Source: Rhypophila decipiens
Lineage: Eukaryota; Ascomycota; Sordariomycetes; Sordariales; Naviculisporaceae
DNA length: 64,000 bases
Assembly (NCBI GenBank): GCA_033297075.1
Contig: MU858057.1
Location: 186,001 to 250,000 of the forward strand
Direction: 5' to 3'
Positions within the stretch are counted from its first letter, which is position 1. Each line of letters starts with the position of its first letter. A program made the position numbers and the translations under genes. This document shows positions 11,080 to 21,847 of the stretch, one piece after another. Below the pieces are notes generated by a model. That model did no database searches, was not told where the DNA came from, and saw only the letters and a program-made list of their open reading frames with translations.

Positions 11080-12681
11080 TCAAACCCTCCTAGAAGGAAA
11101 CCGCTCCTGCGTCCACCTCCCCGCGCGCATATTAGCAAGTCTATCAGGCGAGTGCATATAATCCGCCGGATTTCTCGCCGTCATGGTCCCGGTACTCTCA
11201 AAAGCCGAGCTAGTCGCCCTCCTCCCGACCTCGCCCTTGAGAGGACTGCTCTGCCTAATAATTCGCTCCGCAATCTCTCTCTGCTCCAACGCAGCCATCT
11301 CCCTCGAGTTCCTCGGAGATCCATACGTATTCTCCTTGATATCCCCCATACTCGTGGCCTTCTTAAGGGGCGAGTTGACATGGGAATAGACACCGAGACT
11401 ACCACCCAGCCCGCTCTGTCTCGGTGGTGTTGCTGATGGTTGGTGAAATTGCGGCGGTAAGCTCTGTCTGCTCAGCCCCGATGGCCGGCTCACTTGTGAC
11501 GACGGCTGGGTCCCTAAAAAGGATGATACATCTGAGACGCGAGGCTTAGCAGAAGAAAACAAGCTGGGGGACATGACGTTTCTTGCTTGTGATGAGGATT
11601 GTTGTAATTGTTGGTGCTGCGGTTGCGCAGGTAGCGACTGTTTTGGAGTGAACTGAGGCTGGGCTATCCGGCCCGCGTCGGGATCGATCAGTTTGGCGTA
11701 GTTGGGGTTCGGGTGGGTTTGGAAACCACGTCGGAGTAGAGTGGTCGGAGTGCCAATGGCAACGGTTTCCTCCTCGATGTTGCCGCTGTCGTCGATGGAT
11801 ATCTGGGTTCCAATCTCTCGGACTACGGGGTGCAGTCGAGGGTGGACATATTTCGTGTCGTACTCGTGCAGGACCTCCTTCTGGATGATGGCCTGGTCGC
11901 GAGCCTGCTGGGAGAAGCTGGTTTGCAGGAGCAGAAGCTGGACCGAGAGAAGGATCTGGAGGACGAGGCACTTGAAGACGGTGACGCTGGGGCGCGGGTC
12001 CATGCCGGTGAGGGGCAGGAATAGCCAGTGAATAAGCACATGCCCGGGACTGAATAGGCAGAAGATGCGCACGGTGGCCGGGTACGGGTTCCAGACAGAA
12101 ATCTCCCACACATCCCGAGTCTTATCTGGATGCGCTCGTGACTCGGCCGATTCTTTGCTGAGGAGATCCTGGACAAATCGAAGGGGAGTCGAGACGGTGG
12201 GGGAAGAGTCGACCCGAACTCGGTGGGCCGATGGGGTTGCCGGGCCGTCTGATTCCACGTTCGCCTCGAAGAGTCTGTAGTGACGCGAGCTCGAAAAGGT
12301 GTGCCATGCGTTTAGGACAGACGCCCCGACGAGCACCCAGGTGACGAGGTTGACCTGGCCGTGACGAAAACGTTAGCATAAACTGATCCCAAACAGGTTT
12401 CCGAGCCAGGATTAACGAACAAGGTACGACACCCAGCCATTAGACGGGCTGTCCGAAAACACATCGTCAATATCCTCCCGCTTTGCCGAGTTTGCTCTAG
12501 CAATAAAGAAAATGAAATTCGCAGCCAGCCCAAAGCGTGTGCCAAAGTTCTTGGAATCCCAGTCAAACGTCTGGATCTCTTCCGAGACCCAGAGGTATAG
12601 GTCCAGCGGGTTGAGCCAAGACTGGAATCGTTCCATAAACGGACGCTTCCGCACCAGACGGGTAGGCCGTGTAGGAGCCAT
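11080..12681 (-). CDS. NUR1: Nuclear rim protein 1 (Nur1/Mug154 family), two exons, 511 aa
   Basis: Exons are 12681-12421 and 12354-11080. The 66-nt intron has donor GTTCGT, branch ATGCTAACG and acceptor CAG, and the join is in phase 0. The N-terminus (RKRPFMERFQSWLNPLDLYL) and the region through ARANS match the Nur1/Mug154 family: an integral inner-nuclear-membrane protein that in yeast works with Lrs4/Csm1 in rDNA tethering and silencing. I see about four hydrophobic segments: around residues 50-67 (FGLAANFIFFIARA), 84-100 (SYLVNLVTWVLVGASVL), 175-190 (CLFSPGHVLIHWLFLPL) and 200-220 (FKCLVLQILLSVQLLLL). After residue 290 the tail is a disordered Ser/Gln/Pro-rich domain with several SP sites, possibly cell-cycle phosphorylated. 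It shares a 725-bp divergent promoter with VMA7. Confidence 0.87.
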
Positions 12682-13406
12682 GCTTGTTGTGTGTAGATAA
12701 TTATCTCGTGATGCGACTGGGCCGAAATATGCGAATGTCGTGAATCTTGGGCCGTTATTCAACAGCTGTCGCTAATCGCCTCTCTCTCTTTTAACACATG
12801 CCCGTTCCCGACTAAACACGAACAAAATACCCGGTAAGCTGGTCCCCTAGTTGTCGCGATTCGGCGTGGACCGCGAATGGTGTCGTAAAAGTCCAGGTGA
12901 TGAGGTCGACAAATCCTCCGGCGGACGAACAAAAAGAATTGTCGTGTTTACGCGCGCATCCGAATTGGGAAGAAAGCTTTTTGATATGAGGTTGCTACGT
13001 TTCTAGGCTGCAAGCGGAAAATTATGGCCTGGGCAGTTGATCAATGACAGGGGTACCACTGCGGCCTGAGGTACTAGCGCAGCTAACCCGGACAGGCATT
13101 GTTGGTGGGGGTTTGCAGCATGTGGGGACCGAAGGTCAGTGGGTGATTTGGTTGGCCAGAGCTTCTGACCCGCTATTTCCAGGACGACATTCGTAATGAT
13201 ACAGCGGGCGCTCGATCCAACGGAGCAGCTCGGCGGCGCATCATCCTGGACTTCAACATCAACGCTCGACTTTACCTCTTTTCTGGCGCTCATTCTGCGT
13301 TCCCCACATGATATAGGCACCTCGGCGATTCCTGAAGCGAACACCTCTCTTCGAACCCTCTCCGCGACTCGAGAGGGCCGTCTCCTACGGCGACCTCCCC
13401 GCAAAA
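12682..13406. promoter_or_regulatory. Bidirectional promoter region between NUR1 and VMA7
   Basis: These 725 bp separate two divergent start codons and hold no open frame of interest, so both promoters must sit here. No TATA box stands out, which suits a housekeeping gene such as VMA7. Confidence 0.6.
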
Positions 13407-14022
13407 ATGGCTTCCCAAGCAGACTACAAGGACAGGCAATTCATAGCCGTGATTGGCGATGAGGTGAGTGCGGGCAGGTCAAATAGAAGCGCGCTCTTTG
13501 CAAAGACGCCCGGGCAATCTGCGGTGCGGACAAATGCGCTGACCCAAGACACAATGATAGGATTCGGTTACAGGACTACTCCTCGCGGGCATAGGTGTAA
13601 GCTCACCATGTTCTCAGACCGACCAAATCAGATCGCATACCTAATTATATAATCTACGGCTCCTCAGCATGTCACACCAGCTCCAGACTCGCAAAAGAAC
13701 TTCCTCGTCGTCGACGCCAAGACAGACAACGCTGCTATCGAGGCTGCGTTTGAGCGCTTTACGACAGAGAGGAAGGACATCGGGATAGTCTTGATCAACC
13801 AACATGTGGGTTTGCCCCTGAAGTTGGACCGTTTCAACACCCAACGACTCTCGTACTAATCTACTATCTCCGATATGATAGATCGCTGATAGGATCCGGT
13901 ACCGGGTCGACACCTACACGGCGGCGTTCCCTACGATCCTCGAAATCCCGAGCAAAGATCACCCATACGACCCCGAGAAAGACAGCGTCCTGCGAAGAGT
14001 CCGCCGCCTATTTGGCGAGTAA
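13407..14022 (+). CDS. VMA7: V-type proton ATPase subunit F, four exons, 123 aa
   Basis: Exons are 13407-13463, 13561-13596, 13668-13805 and 13882-14022; all joins are phase 0. The protein begins [19 protein letters not shown], continues through the conserved [15 protein letters not shown], and holds the internal [21 protein letters not shown] and [20 protein letters not shown] motifs of V-ATPase subunit F. The length matches the usual 115-125 aa. Subunit F sits in the central stalk (V1 sector) of the vacuolar proton pump and couples ATP hydrolysis to rotor movement and organelle acidification. The 36-nt second exon is easy to miss; it encodes the glycine-rich [12 protein letters not shown] segment. 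The gene is divergent from NUR1 and convergent with NPC2. Confidence 0.95.
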
Positions 14023-14499
14023 AGCGAGGGTCTCATGTTTGGATTCCAGGACGGAGAACACTACAATCGACAATAGGGCCGGGAGAGAGGGAGAGGCAAC
14101 CGAGATGTCAGACAAACCAGGGTGGAAACAGAGACAGATACACTGCATCCAAGACGAACATCATATTGATTAATGACTCGAAGCAGTGCTACGCCCCGGA
14201 TCCTAGACCTTGGGTGACGGGATGAAACACCTCACATAAATTACAAACAAAGACAAATACTTCCTGAACCAAAACAAACAATCTTGCGCCTTTCGTATGC
14301 TGAGGGTCTGGGGGTGGTGAAGAGCTAATCAGAATACAAAAACGGCCAACTCCGACAAGACCCTTGATATTTGCATCGTAAACCCAAAAAGAAAAGCAAA
14401 ACATCATTTCATATGCTATGTACCCCGCATCAATCTAGAGTTCGCTCTGCTTCAACGATCCGCAACAAAATGACAAACGACACCGTCAGCTTGTGGAGC
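14023..14499. other. Convergent 3' spacer between VMA7 and NPC2
   Basis: It contains only the two 3' flanks. The A-rich stretches at 14226-14276 and 14376-14402 could carry polyadenylation signals. No gene seen. Confidence 0.5.
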
Positions 14500-15196
14500 C
14501 TAAAGGTCGATGTTGAAGTTGCCGAGAGCGGACTTGGCGCCAAAGGTCACGGCCGCGGTCAGACAGGTGATATGCTCGCCGTCCTTGGTGTAGACATCGG
14601 CCAGGACGGTGTATTTTCCCTGCAAGGTGAACATTGTTAGTCGACAGAAACTTTACCCTTATACGATCCGACTCTGCTGATGGGTTCACCGGAGGCGTGG
14701 CTTACAGGTGGGATCTCCTTGGGCAATTCAACTTCCTTGATGATCGCAATCGGACCCTTCTTGATGGGGCACTCGAGGTCGACGTTCTTGATCTCCTCGC
14801 ACAGGTCGGCCTTGGTATTGATCAGGCGGATGTATCCGTATTTGACCGACAGATTCACATATGCGCCCTCCTCAATCTCGTGCTTCACGTCACCCGACGC
14901 AGCAATCTTGAGCACCTTGCCTCTGAATGCATCATTGTTTGTTAGTCTCCAATCTGCTGCATCTTGTCCCACTGGAAGCTGGAAACCTACGCCTCCGGGG
15001 GGTTTGGGGTAAGGATAACGCTGTCGATGATGATGTGGTCCTTGGTCCGATCGGCCTCGCAGAACTTGAGCGGGTTCTCGCCGGGAACATCGAGCTCATC
15101 ATCACCGGCGATAATGGCCTTCTCAGCGCCGCCGTAGAGGCTCAGAGCGTTGGCGCTCGTGGCGAGGAGAGCAATGAGGGGGGCGGAGAACCTCAT
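14500..15196 (-). CDS. NPC2: Phosphatidylglycerol/phosphatidylinositol transfer protein (ML domain, NPC2 family), three exons, 180 aa
   Basis: Exons are 15196-14991, 14922-14706 and 14619-14500; the joins keep frame. A signal peptide covers residues 1-17 (MRFSAPLIALLATSANA). The mature protein is an ML (MD-2-related lipid-recognition) domain with the fungal NPC2 hallmarks FCEADR, VKYGYIRL, DLCEEI, CPIKKGP and LPKEIPPGKYTV, and it ends in LTAAVTFG. Four cysteines are visible in the mature part, enough for two disulfides. In yeast Npc2 is a vacuolar-lumen protein that passes sterols and phospholipids to Ncr1; the Aspergillus homologue transfers phosphatidylglycerol/phosphatidylinositol in vitro. 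The signal peptide fits a secretory or vacuolar location. The length is normal for the family. Confidence 0.95.
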
Positions 15197-18100
15197 TGTC
15201 GCTTGGCCGAACGGGGATGTGGTGTCGAGACGGTAGTTGCGTTCCGGGTACTCGTTTCGATTCGTGATAATAAACGATGGTGAATCGTAATTGACTCTTC
15301 AAACAGACAAGTCAGATGGTTGAACAATCGTTGATGATGGTGTCGCTTGTCTTGAGTGTGGTTGACTGAGCAGGTGAGAGAGTGCGGCTGTCTCCGCATC
15401 TGCTGGTTGGCCCAAGATAGGCGACCTCCAAACAACCGCACGTCATGGGGCAATTGCTGGGCAACTCTGATTTGCTGTGCCTGCCTGGAAGGTGGCTTCC
15501 GGCCCCAGCCTTCCTACTGCTCCAGCGCGTTCCAGAACTTGGGAGTTTCGGCTTATCATGTGAGCATAAGTGGGGCTCAGACATCCGGCAGCCAACCAGA
15601 CTTCTCGCCTGCCGCCCCTGCGTGCCTCAGGCTTTCGTATGTAATGTCCCGCCACCGTTTCTTTCCTTCTGGCAGGGGCATCGCTATAAAGACCTCTGGT
15701 GCCTCGCCACTTTTTCCACCCGGAGAAAATTCGACCTGCATTGAAGGTGGAAGGCGGAACACAAGGCAGCACGTCAAAGCATACAGATACTCGGATTCAC
15801 AAATCGACACGAAAACCACAAAGGCAGCATCCCGACGTTTGGAAACAGCAGCAACAACGGGACCTCTATAAGTGGAAGTTCGATTTTCCTAAAGTCATCT
15901 TTGGGAATGTGACTGGACACTGCCAGTCTCGAGAGGACGACGGTACGGATACAAGCTGTCGTTTGCCTCCAAACTTTTGCCAAAATCATTGCTTTGTCTA
16001 GCCGGTCTTGAGCGCACAGCGTTATCAGTAATCCACTTGCCAGATGTCATTTTGCGCCTTGCCTTGCACCAAATCCGATATGGTCTGAGAGGGTTGGTTC
16101 GGCACCGTTCGTGTCGACGGAAAGCTAGTCCGGCGGACAGCTGTGTAAAAGGCTAGGTGAAAGAAGAGCCCCAGAGTAGCATCATCTTCGCAAACTTCAA
16201 AACTGCCGAGCAACGTACACTTGTGATAAAGTTCGGCCTTGAATATCCGTACCGTACAAAATATGATACCAGGCAGATAAGGAGTCAATAACATCATCAG
16301 CGGGCTGGGAGGATCAAAGAAGAGCAGCCGAACGGCCGGGACATGACGGCATCGAACCGTCTCTTTCATAATTCCGAAACCCAGGCTTCCGCTGACTTAC
16401 CTAGACAGGACTAGCGTAATCGCTTTAAATCCTTCTGACTTGGCGCTAAAACCCACACAATTGTTTTCTTGACGGAACGCTAAGGACTGGGATGCATTTT
16501 GCCAATGGACTTCCTGCAGAATTCAAGTGCAGTGTAACGTTGTGTTATCGAACCACGAGGATCTATGTTAGCAGCGTCCAAGCATGGGAAAGCAGGAAAG
16601 GATGGTGCGACGACTTCTGCCAATTCCGTGGCATTTCAGCCTGCTTTGAGGTGCAATTTGACGTGTCGAGACGACAGAGAGCACAGGATGAAGGTTACGA
16701 AACATGGTGTAACAATTGGACAGGGGTACTCTGAATTTCCCACTGAACAGCCAAACAGGCCTTTCTGAATTTTCCCACGTTCTTCAGGCGTCAGCTTCAG
16801 GCATTGCTCCATCAACATTCTGGGGCGGCTGTGTTTGTCCATCAAAAGACCCGCGGTTCCTCAAACACAATTCCTCCCACCTCCAGTCGGTTCTTATGAC
16901 AGTTTTAGACTCACAAAACTTGGACCTCCAGTTCTCGCCGCTCGGTGAGGGATCCACGGCCTCATCTTTCAACTCCCTGTCAGGGCGGGAACCCACCCGG
17001 CAACATTGAAACCCCTCTCTCAATTTTGTCAAACTCCGTTTTGGAGGACCTTTTTTTTTTCAAATGGCACCCCGACGAGATTTTACACCAAGTTCCTCTT
17101 GCCGACGCATTTTCCTCTCTCACACCAGCACTGAGCTCTCCAGTCTGGCTGCATCCTCCTGCCCCGTACAAACGGCTTGATTTGCCTTGCTTTACTGTCC
17201 CCAAAAAGGAGGAAACCCCCTTTTAGAGTCCACTACGGAATACCTTTTCACTTACACTCTGGCATTTGGAGTTGAACTTTCACTCGATCAGCGGATCTCG
17301 GTTTGTCTTATCTCCTTTTACTGTTGCTTTTCCCCCTTTTTCTTCCCTCACATCCGCAACACACACAGCACTGCTACGCTGGGGAAACGTCCTCATGCAC
17401 ACGGCATGTGCAAGGAAAAAAGTTGCTGACGGTTCAAGATATGTGAGCAACAACGACATCTTATTTCCCCGCTTCTGGGACTTATTTTGTGTGCGTTGCG
17501 CACTCAACTTGAGTTGGCTTTTTGGGTTGCGCGACTCGGCTCTTGGCCCCTCCTGGGCCTCGATCTTCCTTTCCTGGCGCTCAGTCTAGCGACGAGTTTC
17601 TGCGCAGATTGGTGGTCAACAACCCGCCCTACCCCCGCCCGGCTTTCCTCCAATCCCGAGGTCGCATTCAAACCACCGACGCCCACCGCCTTTCTCTTTC
17701 CCATCGATCCGTTCTGAGTTTAGTGCCTCAGAGGAAATGACTGCATCCAACCAAAATTGGAGCTGCACGACTCCACGTATCCGTACCGTACTGTACACAC
17801 CTCGCTTTCCTTCCGTTCAGTTCAGCGGCGGCGACCAAACTTTGTTTTCTGCGTCGTGTCTCTTCGTTCCCTTCCACGCTTTTTAACTTTTTTTCTTTTC
17901 TTCAATCTTGAACCGTCTAGGTCACGCAATGCCCTAGCCCTGTCGCTGGATGACAAACTGTCATGTGTGTGAGAGGCGCGCAGTAGCGGGCAGCGCAAAC
18001 ATGGACAGGTCAGCCCGCTCCTCACTCCCCCGGTTCTCGAAAAAAGAGCCTTTCAAGCCTTTTCCCATGGCTTGATTGGCCCGTGCACCTGCAACTGCAT

Positions 18101-19027
18101 CCCCCCTCTGGTCCTGAGAACAGCAGCCCCCCTGGCCATCCTCCTTTGGAACGAATGCTGCACACAGCGCTCCTCTCAACTTTCGCACTCCCAGTACCGC
18201 ACAGTACCCAGCACACCCAGCACCCAGCACCCAACACCCAGCACCCAGCACCCAGCACCCAGCACCCAGCACCCAGCACCCGCACCGCAGAGGCGTTCTC
18301 ACCTTCTCGTGTTGTGGGCCCCCTCCCTCTCTACACACTTCTTCCTCGCCCTTCTCCTTCAAACTCTTCTCTCTTTATTCAATCCACTTTTCCCGCGCCC
18401 CCCCATTCATCTCTTCCTACCGAGTCCTTCAGGACGTGCTCGTCTTCGAAGCTATCGACCTGCAACACTTTCCACGATCGATTACGGACTCGACTCTCTT
18501 TGTCCTCGAAGCGCATTTCGTCTTTCGCCGCCGCAGCCGCTCAGATTCGTCCTTGTGCAGCATCTCGAATCTTTTCCACCCAGCCGTGATCTGGCCGCTC
18601 CGGGCTTCCGAGGGCACCATCTGCTCGTCTTCACTCAGCACACAAGACGTCGAGGAATAACTTTGAAACTAGACTCGAGAACTCGTTTCCAGATTTTGAA
18701 CCTTCTTCCTCGAACAACATTTACGATCTCGTTGTCGTCGACGTCGTCCTCCTCTTGGCCTTCCTCTTCCTCCCCGTCCCTTCTTCAAAGCCACCTATTC
18801 TACGACATTTGGCGAGATTGCACGATCGCGATCAGCGTATACCCCTCGCAGGGTTCGACGAGTAGCCTGACGAATGTCTGTCAAAGGGCGCTTGCTGTTT
18901 TCCCTGAGTTCTTCCGCTCTATTCAATCGCGTCATACCGCGCGTCAGCATGCCCTTCAAACCAGCAAGATAACTCACTGAAGCCTGCTCACACGACCACA
19001 TCGCTATCACGAGGTTCAGCCTAGATT
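15197..19027. other. Long divergent intergenic region between NPC2 and SET3
   Basis: This 3.8-kb spacer holds the NPC2 promoter at its left end and, on the right, what looks like a long CT-rich promoter and leader for SET3 (about 17040-19027, including a poly-T run at 17050). A CCGTACCGTACTGTAC motif is at 17781-17796 and a heptamer repeat at 18204-18284. Several open frames of 100-300 codons occur but are low-complexity or lack a good start; I see no convincing gene. Confidence 0.55.
18204..18284. repeat. Tandem heptanucleotide repeat, unit CAGCACC
   Basis: About eleven head-to-tail copies of CAGCACC occur, with a few variants (CAACACC, CACACC). The array lies about 740 bp upstream of the SET3 start codon, inside the presumed leader or core promoter. 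It is C-rich on the plus strand and looks like a variable-number repeat. It is not a telomere unit or a CRISPR array. Confidence 0.85.
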
Positions 19028-21847
19028 ATGACAGACAAGCTGCCGCCGCTCGTAACGCCGATCGTGCCTCCTAGTCAACGTCCCATCTCTCTCTCGACCG
19101 CTGTGTCCGTCCAAGATGTCAGTCACAAGCAGGAGATTGCGGAGGAGGAGCCATATACCATAAAGTGTATATGCGACTTTGTTGACGATGACGGAAACAC
19201 GATCCTTTGCGAGAAATGTAACACGTGGCAGCATATCGAGTGCTACTACCCCGACAATATGGAGGAAGCCGTGACCGAAAGCTTTGCACACGCATGCGCC
19301 GATTGCGAACCTAGGTCGCTCAATCGAAAACGCGCACATGAGCGACAGTCGCTTCGAATCGTTGTGCCTGTTGTCGAAGCTGAAGCGGCGGACAAGAAGG
19401 TGAAGCGACCGCCCACCAAGCACAAGAAGAAGCCGAAACCGAATGAGCTGCAATTGAATGGCCACCCTAGTGTTCCCGAAAAGCACCACAGTCCTCACGA
19501 TCATGGTCATGCTCATCCTCCCAAGAAACCCAAAAACTCTCACAAACCAAGCCAGTCCATCAGCTCGCAAGCGCCCAAGCGGAGTCCTTCCTCTGGGAAC
19601 ACAAAGGTCAGCCAGGCTCATCCACCAAGTCCTGCGACCACTCCGCCAGACTTTGCCGACGAGTCGGAACTTCACAGTTACTCGACATCGTTTCTTTCAC
19701 TGTACGATAATCCCGACTTCCAGATCACATATACAAACACTTTCGCTCGGCTAAAGGTTTCCAACACGATAACCGCCTGGCTGCGCGATCCCGATTTGAT
19801 GAAGCAAGAGACGGGATTTTCCTATGACGACGTTTTCCAGAAGCTCCCATCCGATATTGACTCTAGAAAACGGGAACTGGAAGTTGAACACGTTCAGAAG
19901 ATGGTGTCTCCCACGCTGGTTGTGCACTGGCAGCGTTTAACAACGCCGTCTGCCATCCCCAAAGACAATCCAATAATGGAACTGAACGGGGAGATTGATT
20001 TCCAATCGGCCTACAGCGCCATTCCGAGCAATCGGTGGACCGACTTGTCCACCCCTCTTCCCTTCGTTTTCTTTCACCCCATCCTCCCATTATACATTGA
20101 CACAAGGAAAGAAGGGTCGGCAGCGCGCTATGTTCGCAGGAGTTGCAAGCCCAACGCTACGATTGAAGCATTCATTTCTGACGGTCGCGAATACCACTTT
20201 TGGTTGGTCAGCGACCGTCCGATCGCAGCGCATGAGCAAATCACAATTCCGTGGGACTTCCGCCTCCCCAAGGGGGACGCATACCGGATACTTTCTGTTC
20301 TTGGACTTGGCGACGACGATACGAGCGCACAGTCTGATATACATATTGATGAAGCAGAATATCAGACCATTTCTCTTTGGATTCATCAAGTTTTGTCAGA
20401 ATATGGAGGCTGCGCTTGCGACCTTGGAGCAGAGTGTGCCTTCGCCCGGTTCCGCAGGACCTATCCAAGTAAGGCACACACGCGACCGAATGCCACAAAG
20501 GAGAAGAGCAAAAAGCCGCGCAAGCCCAAGACCCAGCACGCCATCTCACCCACAAGTACTGGACATGCGACCAACAGTCGAGCAGCTAGTGAAGGCCACT
20601 TGGACGATGTACCGGAGCACGACGGGAGATCCGTGTCTGGCTCGTCGCGTAGCAAACCGCCAAGTCGCGATATGACGCCGACAGCGAGACAGGGTTCTTT
20701 CGACACGCTGGGTATATTGACTGAACCCACTGATAGGGATAAGCGCAAGGTCGCCATGGTTGAGGACTCGTTCCGTCGCATGGAACAGCAACATCAACCG
20801 CCCAAGAAGAGGAAGCGCTTATCTGATGGGACAACCTCCAAGTCCAAGCCAACAAAGAACAGCAGCACGAGCACTGTCACACCGACGCTGCCCAATGACT
20901 TTCCTGCGCGCCATTACGTCGACGCCGGAACCTCGAGGAGCAAGTCTGGCTCACCTACCAGCGCGCATAATGTTGTTCGGTCCAAGAAACCAATCTCTAG
21001 GAACGGTTCGGTACCTTTGGCCCCCCGACAGATATCCGGCACACCATCCTCAAAAAACTACAAGGACGCTGCTGTGCAGACGGACCCCGAGGAGAGAGCC
21101 TGGTACTCGGAAACCAAGCCGACGCCGACACCGACACCTAGAAAAAGAATCCTGTCATTGTCGCAACGATTGCTGAAGAACCGGCACATCACTCGTGTTG
21201 ACGATGCCGTAGACACCCCCTCCAAGAAACGCCCGACGAGTGAAGAGTCGTCGGATGTTATGGACATGGACACCACTCCGGACAGGAAACCGCTATCGGT
21301 CTCCCCCTCATTAGAAAAGGACGCGGAGAAACTCAGCCCGGTATCTGTCGCCAGTGCAGATCACTCTACTGACGTCCAGATGAGTGAAGCTCCCGCGGTC
21401 TCGCCCAGCGTGGCGAAGGCCGTTGAGCGGTTGCCGACTACGAACGCAGTAAAAAACAATTCCCCCGAATTGCGCGTTACGATGCCCCCAGTCCCTCCGT
21501 TCAACTCTTCTCCCTCCAGCTCGGCGACTCCACTCTCGGCGGGTGGGTCAACTGCTCAGTCACCCTTTTCCGCCAACGGTTTACCGAGTCCTTTCGGGCC
21601 TCCAGCCGTCAATGGGATCGCTGCCGCCCCAAGTCCCATCAAGAAGAAGCTGAGCCTCAGTGACTATACGAAGAGCAGGATGAACAAGGGGGGTCGGCCA
21701 TCAATCGGGACAACATCCTTGAAACCCGTGGCCAGCTCGGACGAGCCAAAATCGGCTGCGAGTGTTGCTTCCAACTTCAACTCTCCTACCAACGAAAAGT
21801 CCATCGAAATCCCGGCGCCCGTGACGGGTGTAGTATCAAGTAATTAA
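19028..21847 (+). CDS. SET3: PHD-finger and SET-domain protein (Set3 type), 939 aa, single exon
   Basis: The frame is unbroken from ATG 19028 to TAA 21847. A canonical C4HC3 PHD finger occupies residues 47-93 (Cys47, 49, 61, 64, His69, Cys72, 90, 93). A SET domain follows at about 300-430, with RYVRRSCKPN at 367-376 and the HEQITIPWDF element. The early PHD, the diverged SET domain and the long disordered Ser/Pro/Lys-rich tail match yeast Set3 and its fungal orthologues. Set3 scaffolds the Set3C histone deacetylase complex (with Hos2, Snt1, Sif2) and reads H3K4me2 through its PHD; no methyltransferase activity is established for it. Here the usual NHSCxPN reads RRSCKPN, so a catalytic role is doubtful. 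The basic patches (KKVKRPPTKHKKKPK near 115, PKKRKR near 595) are likely nuclear signals. Confidence 0.9.
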   Translation: MTDKLPPLVTPIVPPSQRPISLSTAVSVQDVSHKQEIAEEEPYTIKCICDFVDDDGNTILCEKCNTWQHIECYYPDNMEEAVTESFAHACADCEPRSLNRKRAHERQSLRIVVPVVEAEAADKKVKRPPTKHKKKPKPNELQLNGHPSVPEKHHSPHDHGHAHPPKKPKNSHKPSQSISSQAPKRSPSSGNTKVSQAHPPSPATTPPDFADESELHSYSTSFLSLYDNPDFQITYTNTFARLKVSNTITAWLRDPDLMKQETGFSYDDVFQKLPSDIDSRKRELEVEHVQKMVSPTLVVHWQRLTTPSAIPKDNPIMELNGEIDFQSAYSAIPSNRWTDLSTPLPFVFFHPILPLYIDTRKEGSAARYVRRSCKPNATIEAFISDGREYHFWLVSDRPIAAHEQITIPWDFRLPKGDAYRILSVLGLGDDDTSAQSDIHIDEAEYQTISLWIHQVLSEYGGCACDLGAECAFARFRRTYPSKAHTRPNATKEKSKKPRKPKTQHAISPTSTGHATNSRAASEGHLDDVPEHDGRSVSGSSRSKPPSRDMTPTARQGSFDTLGILTEPTDRDKRKVAMVEDSFRRMEQQHQPPKKRKRLSDGTTSKSKPTKNSSTSTVTPTLPNDFPARHYVDAGTSRSKSGSPTSAHNVVRSKKPISRNGSVPLAPRQISGTPSSKNYKDAAVQTDPEERAWYSETKPTPTPTPRKRILSLSQRLLKNRHITRVDDAVDTPSKKRPTSEESSDVMDMDTTPDRKPLSVSPSLEKDAEKLSPVSVASADHSTDVQMSEAPAVSPSVAKAVERLPTTNAVKNNSPELRVTMPPVPPFNSSPSSSATPLSAGGSTAQSPFSANGLPSPFGPPAVNGIAAAPSPIKKKLSLSDYTKSRMNKGGRPSIGTTSLKPVASSDEPKSAASVASNFNSPTNEKSIEIPAPVTGVVSSN

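Noticed and set aside
15356..15871. 171-codon open frame upstream of NPC2
   Set aside because: Overlaps several frames of equal quality on both strands; looks random.
18072..18980. 302-codon open frame across the heptamer repeat
   Set aside because: It is low-complexity and repeat-driven, begins without a good context, and lies in the SET3 leader; no family resemblance.
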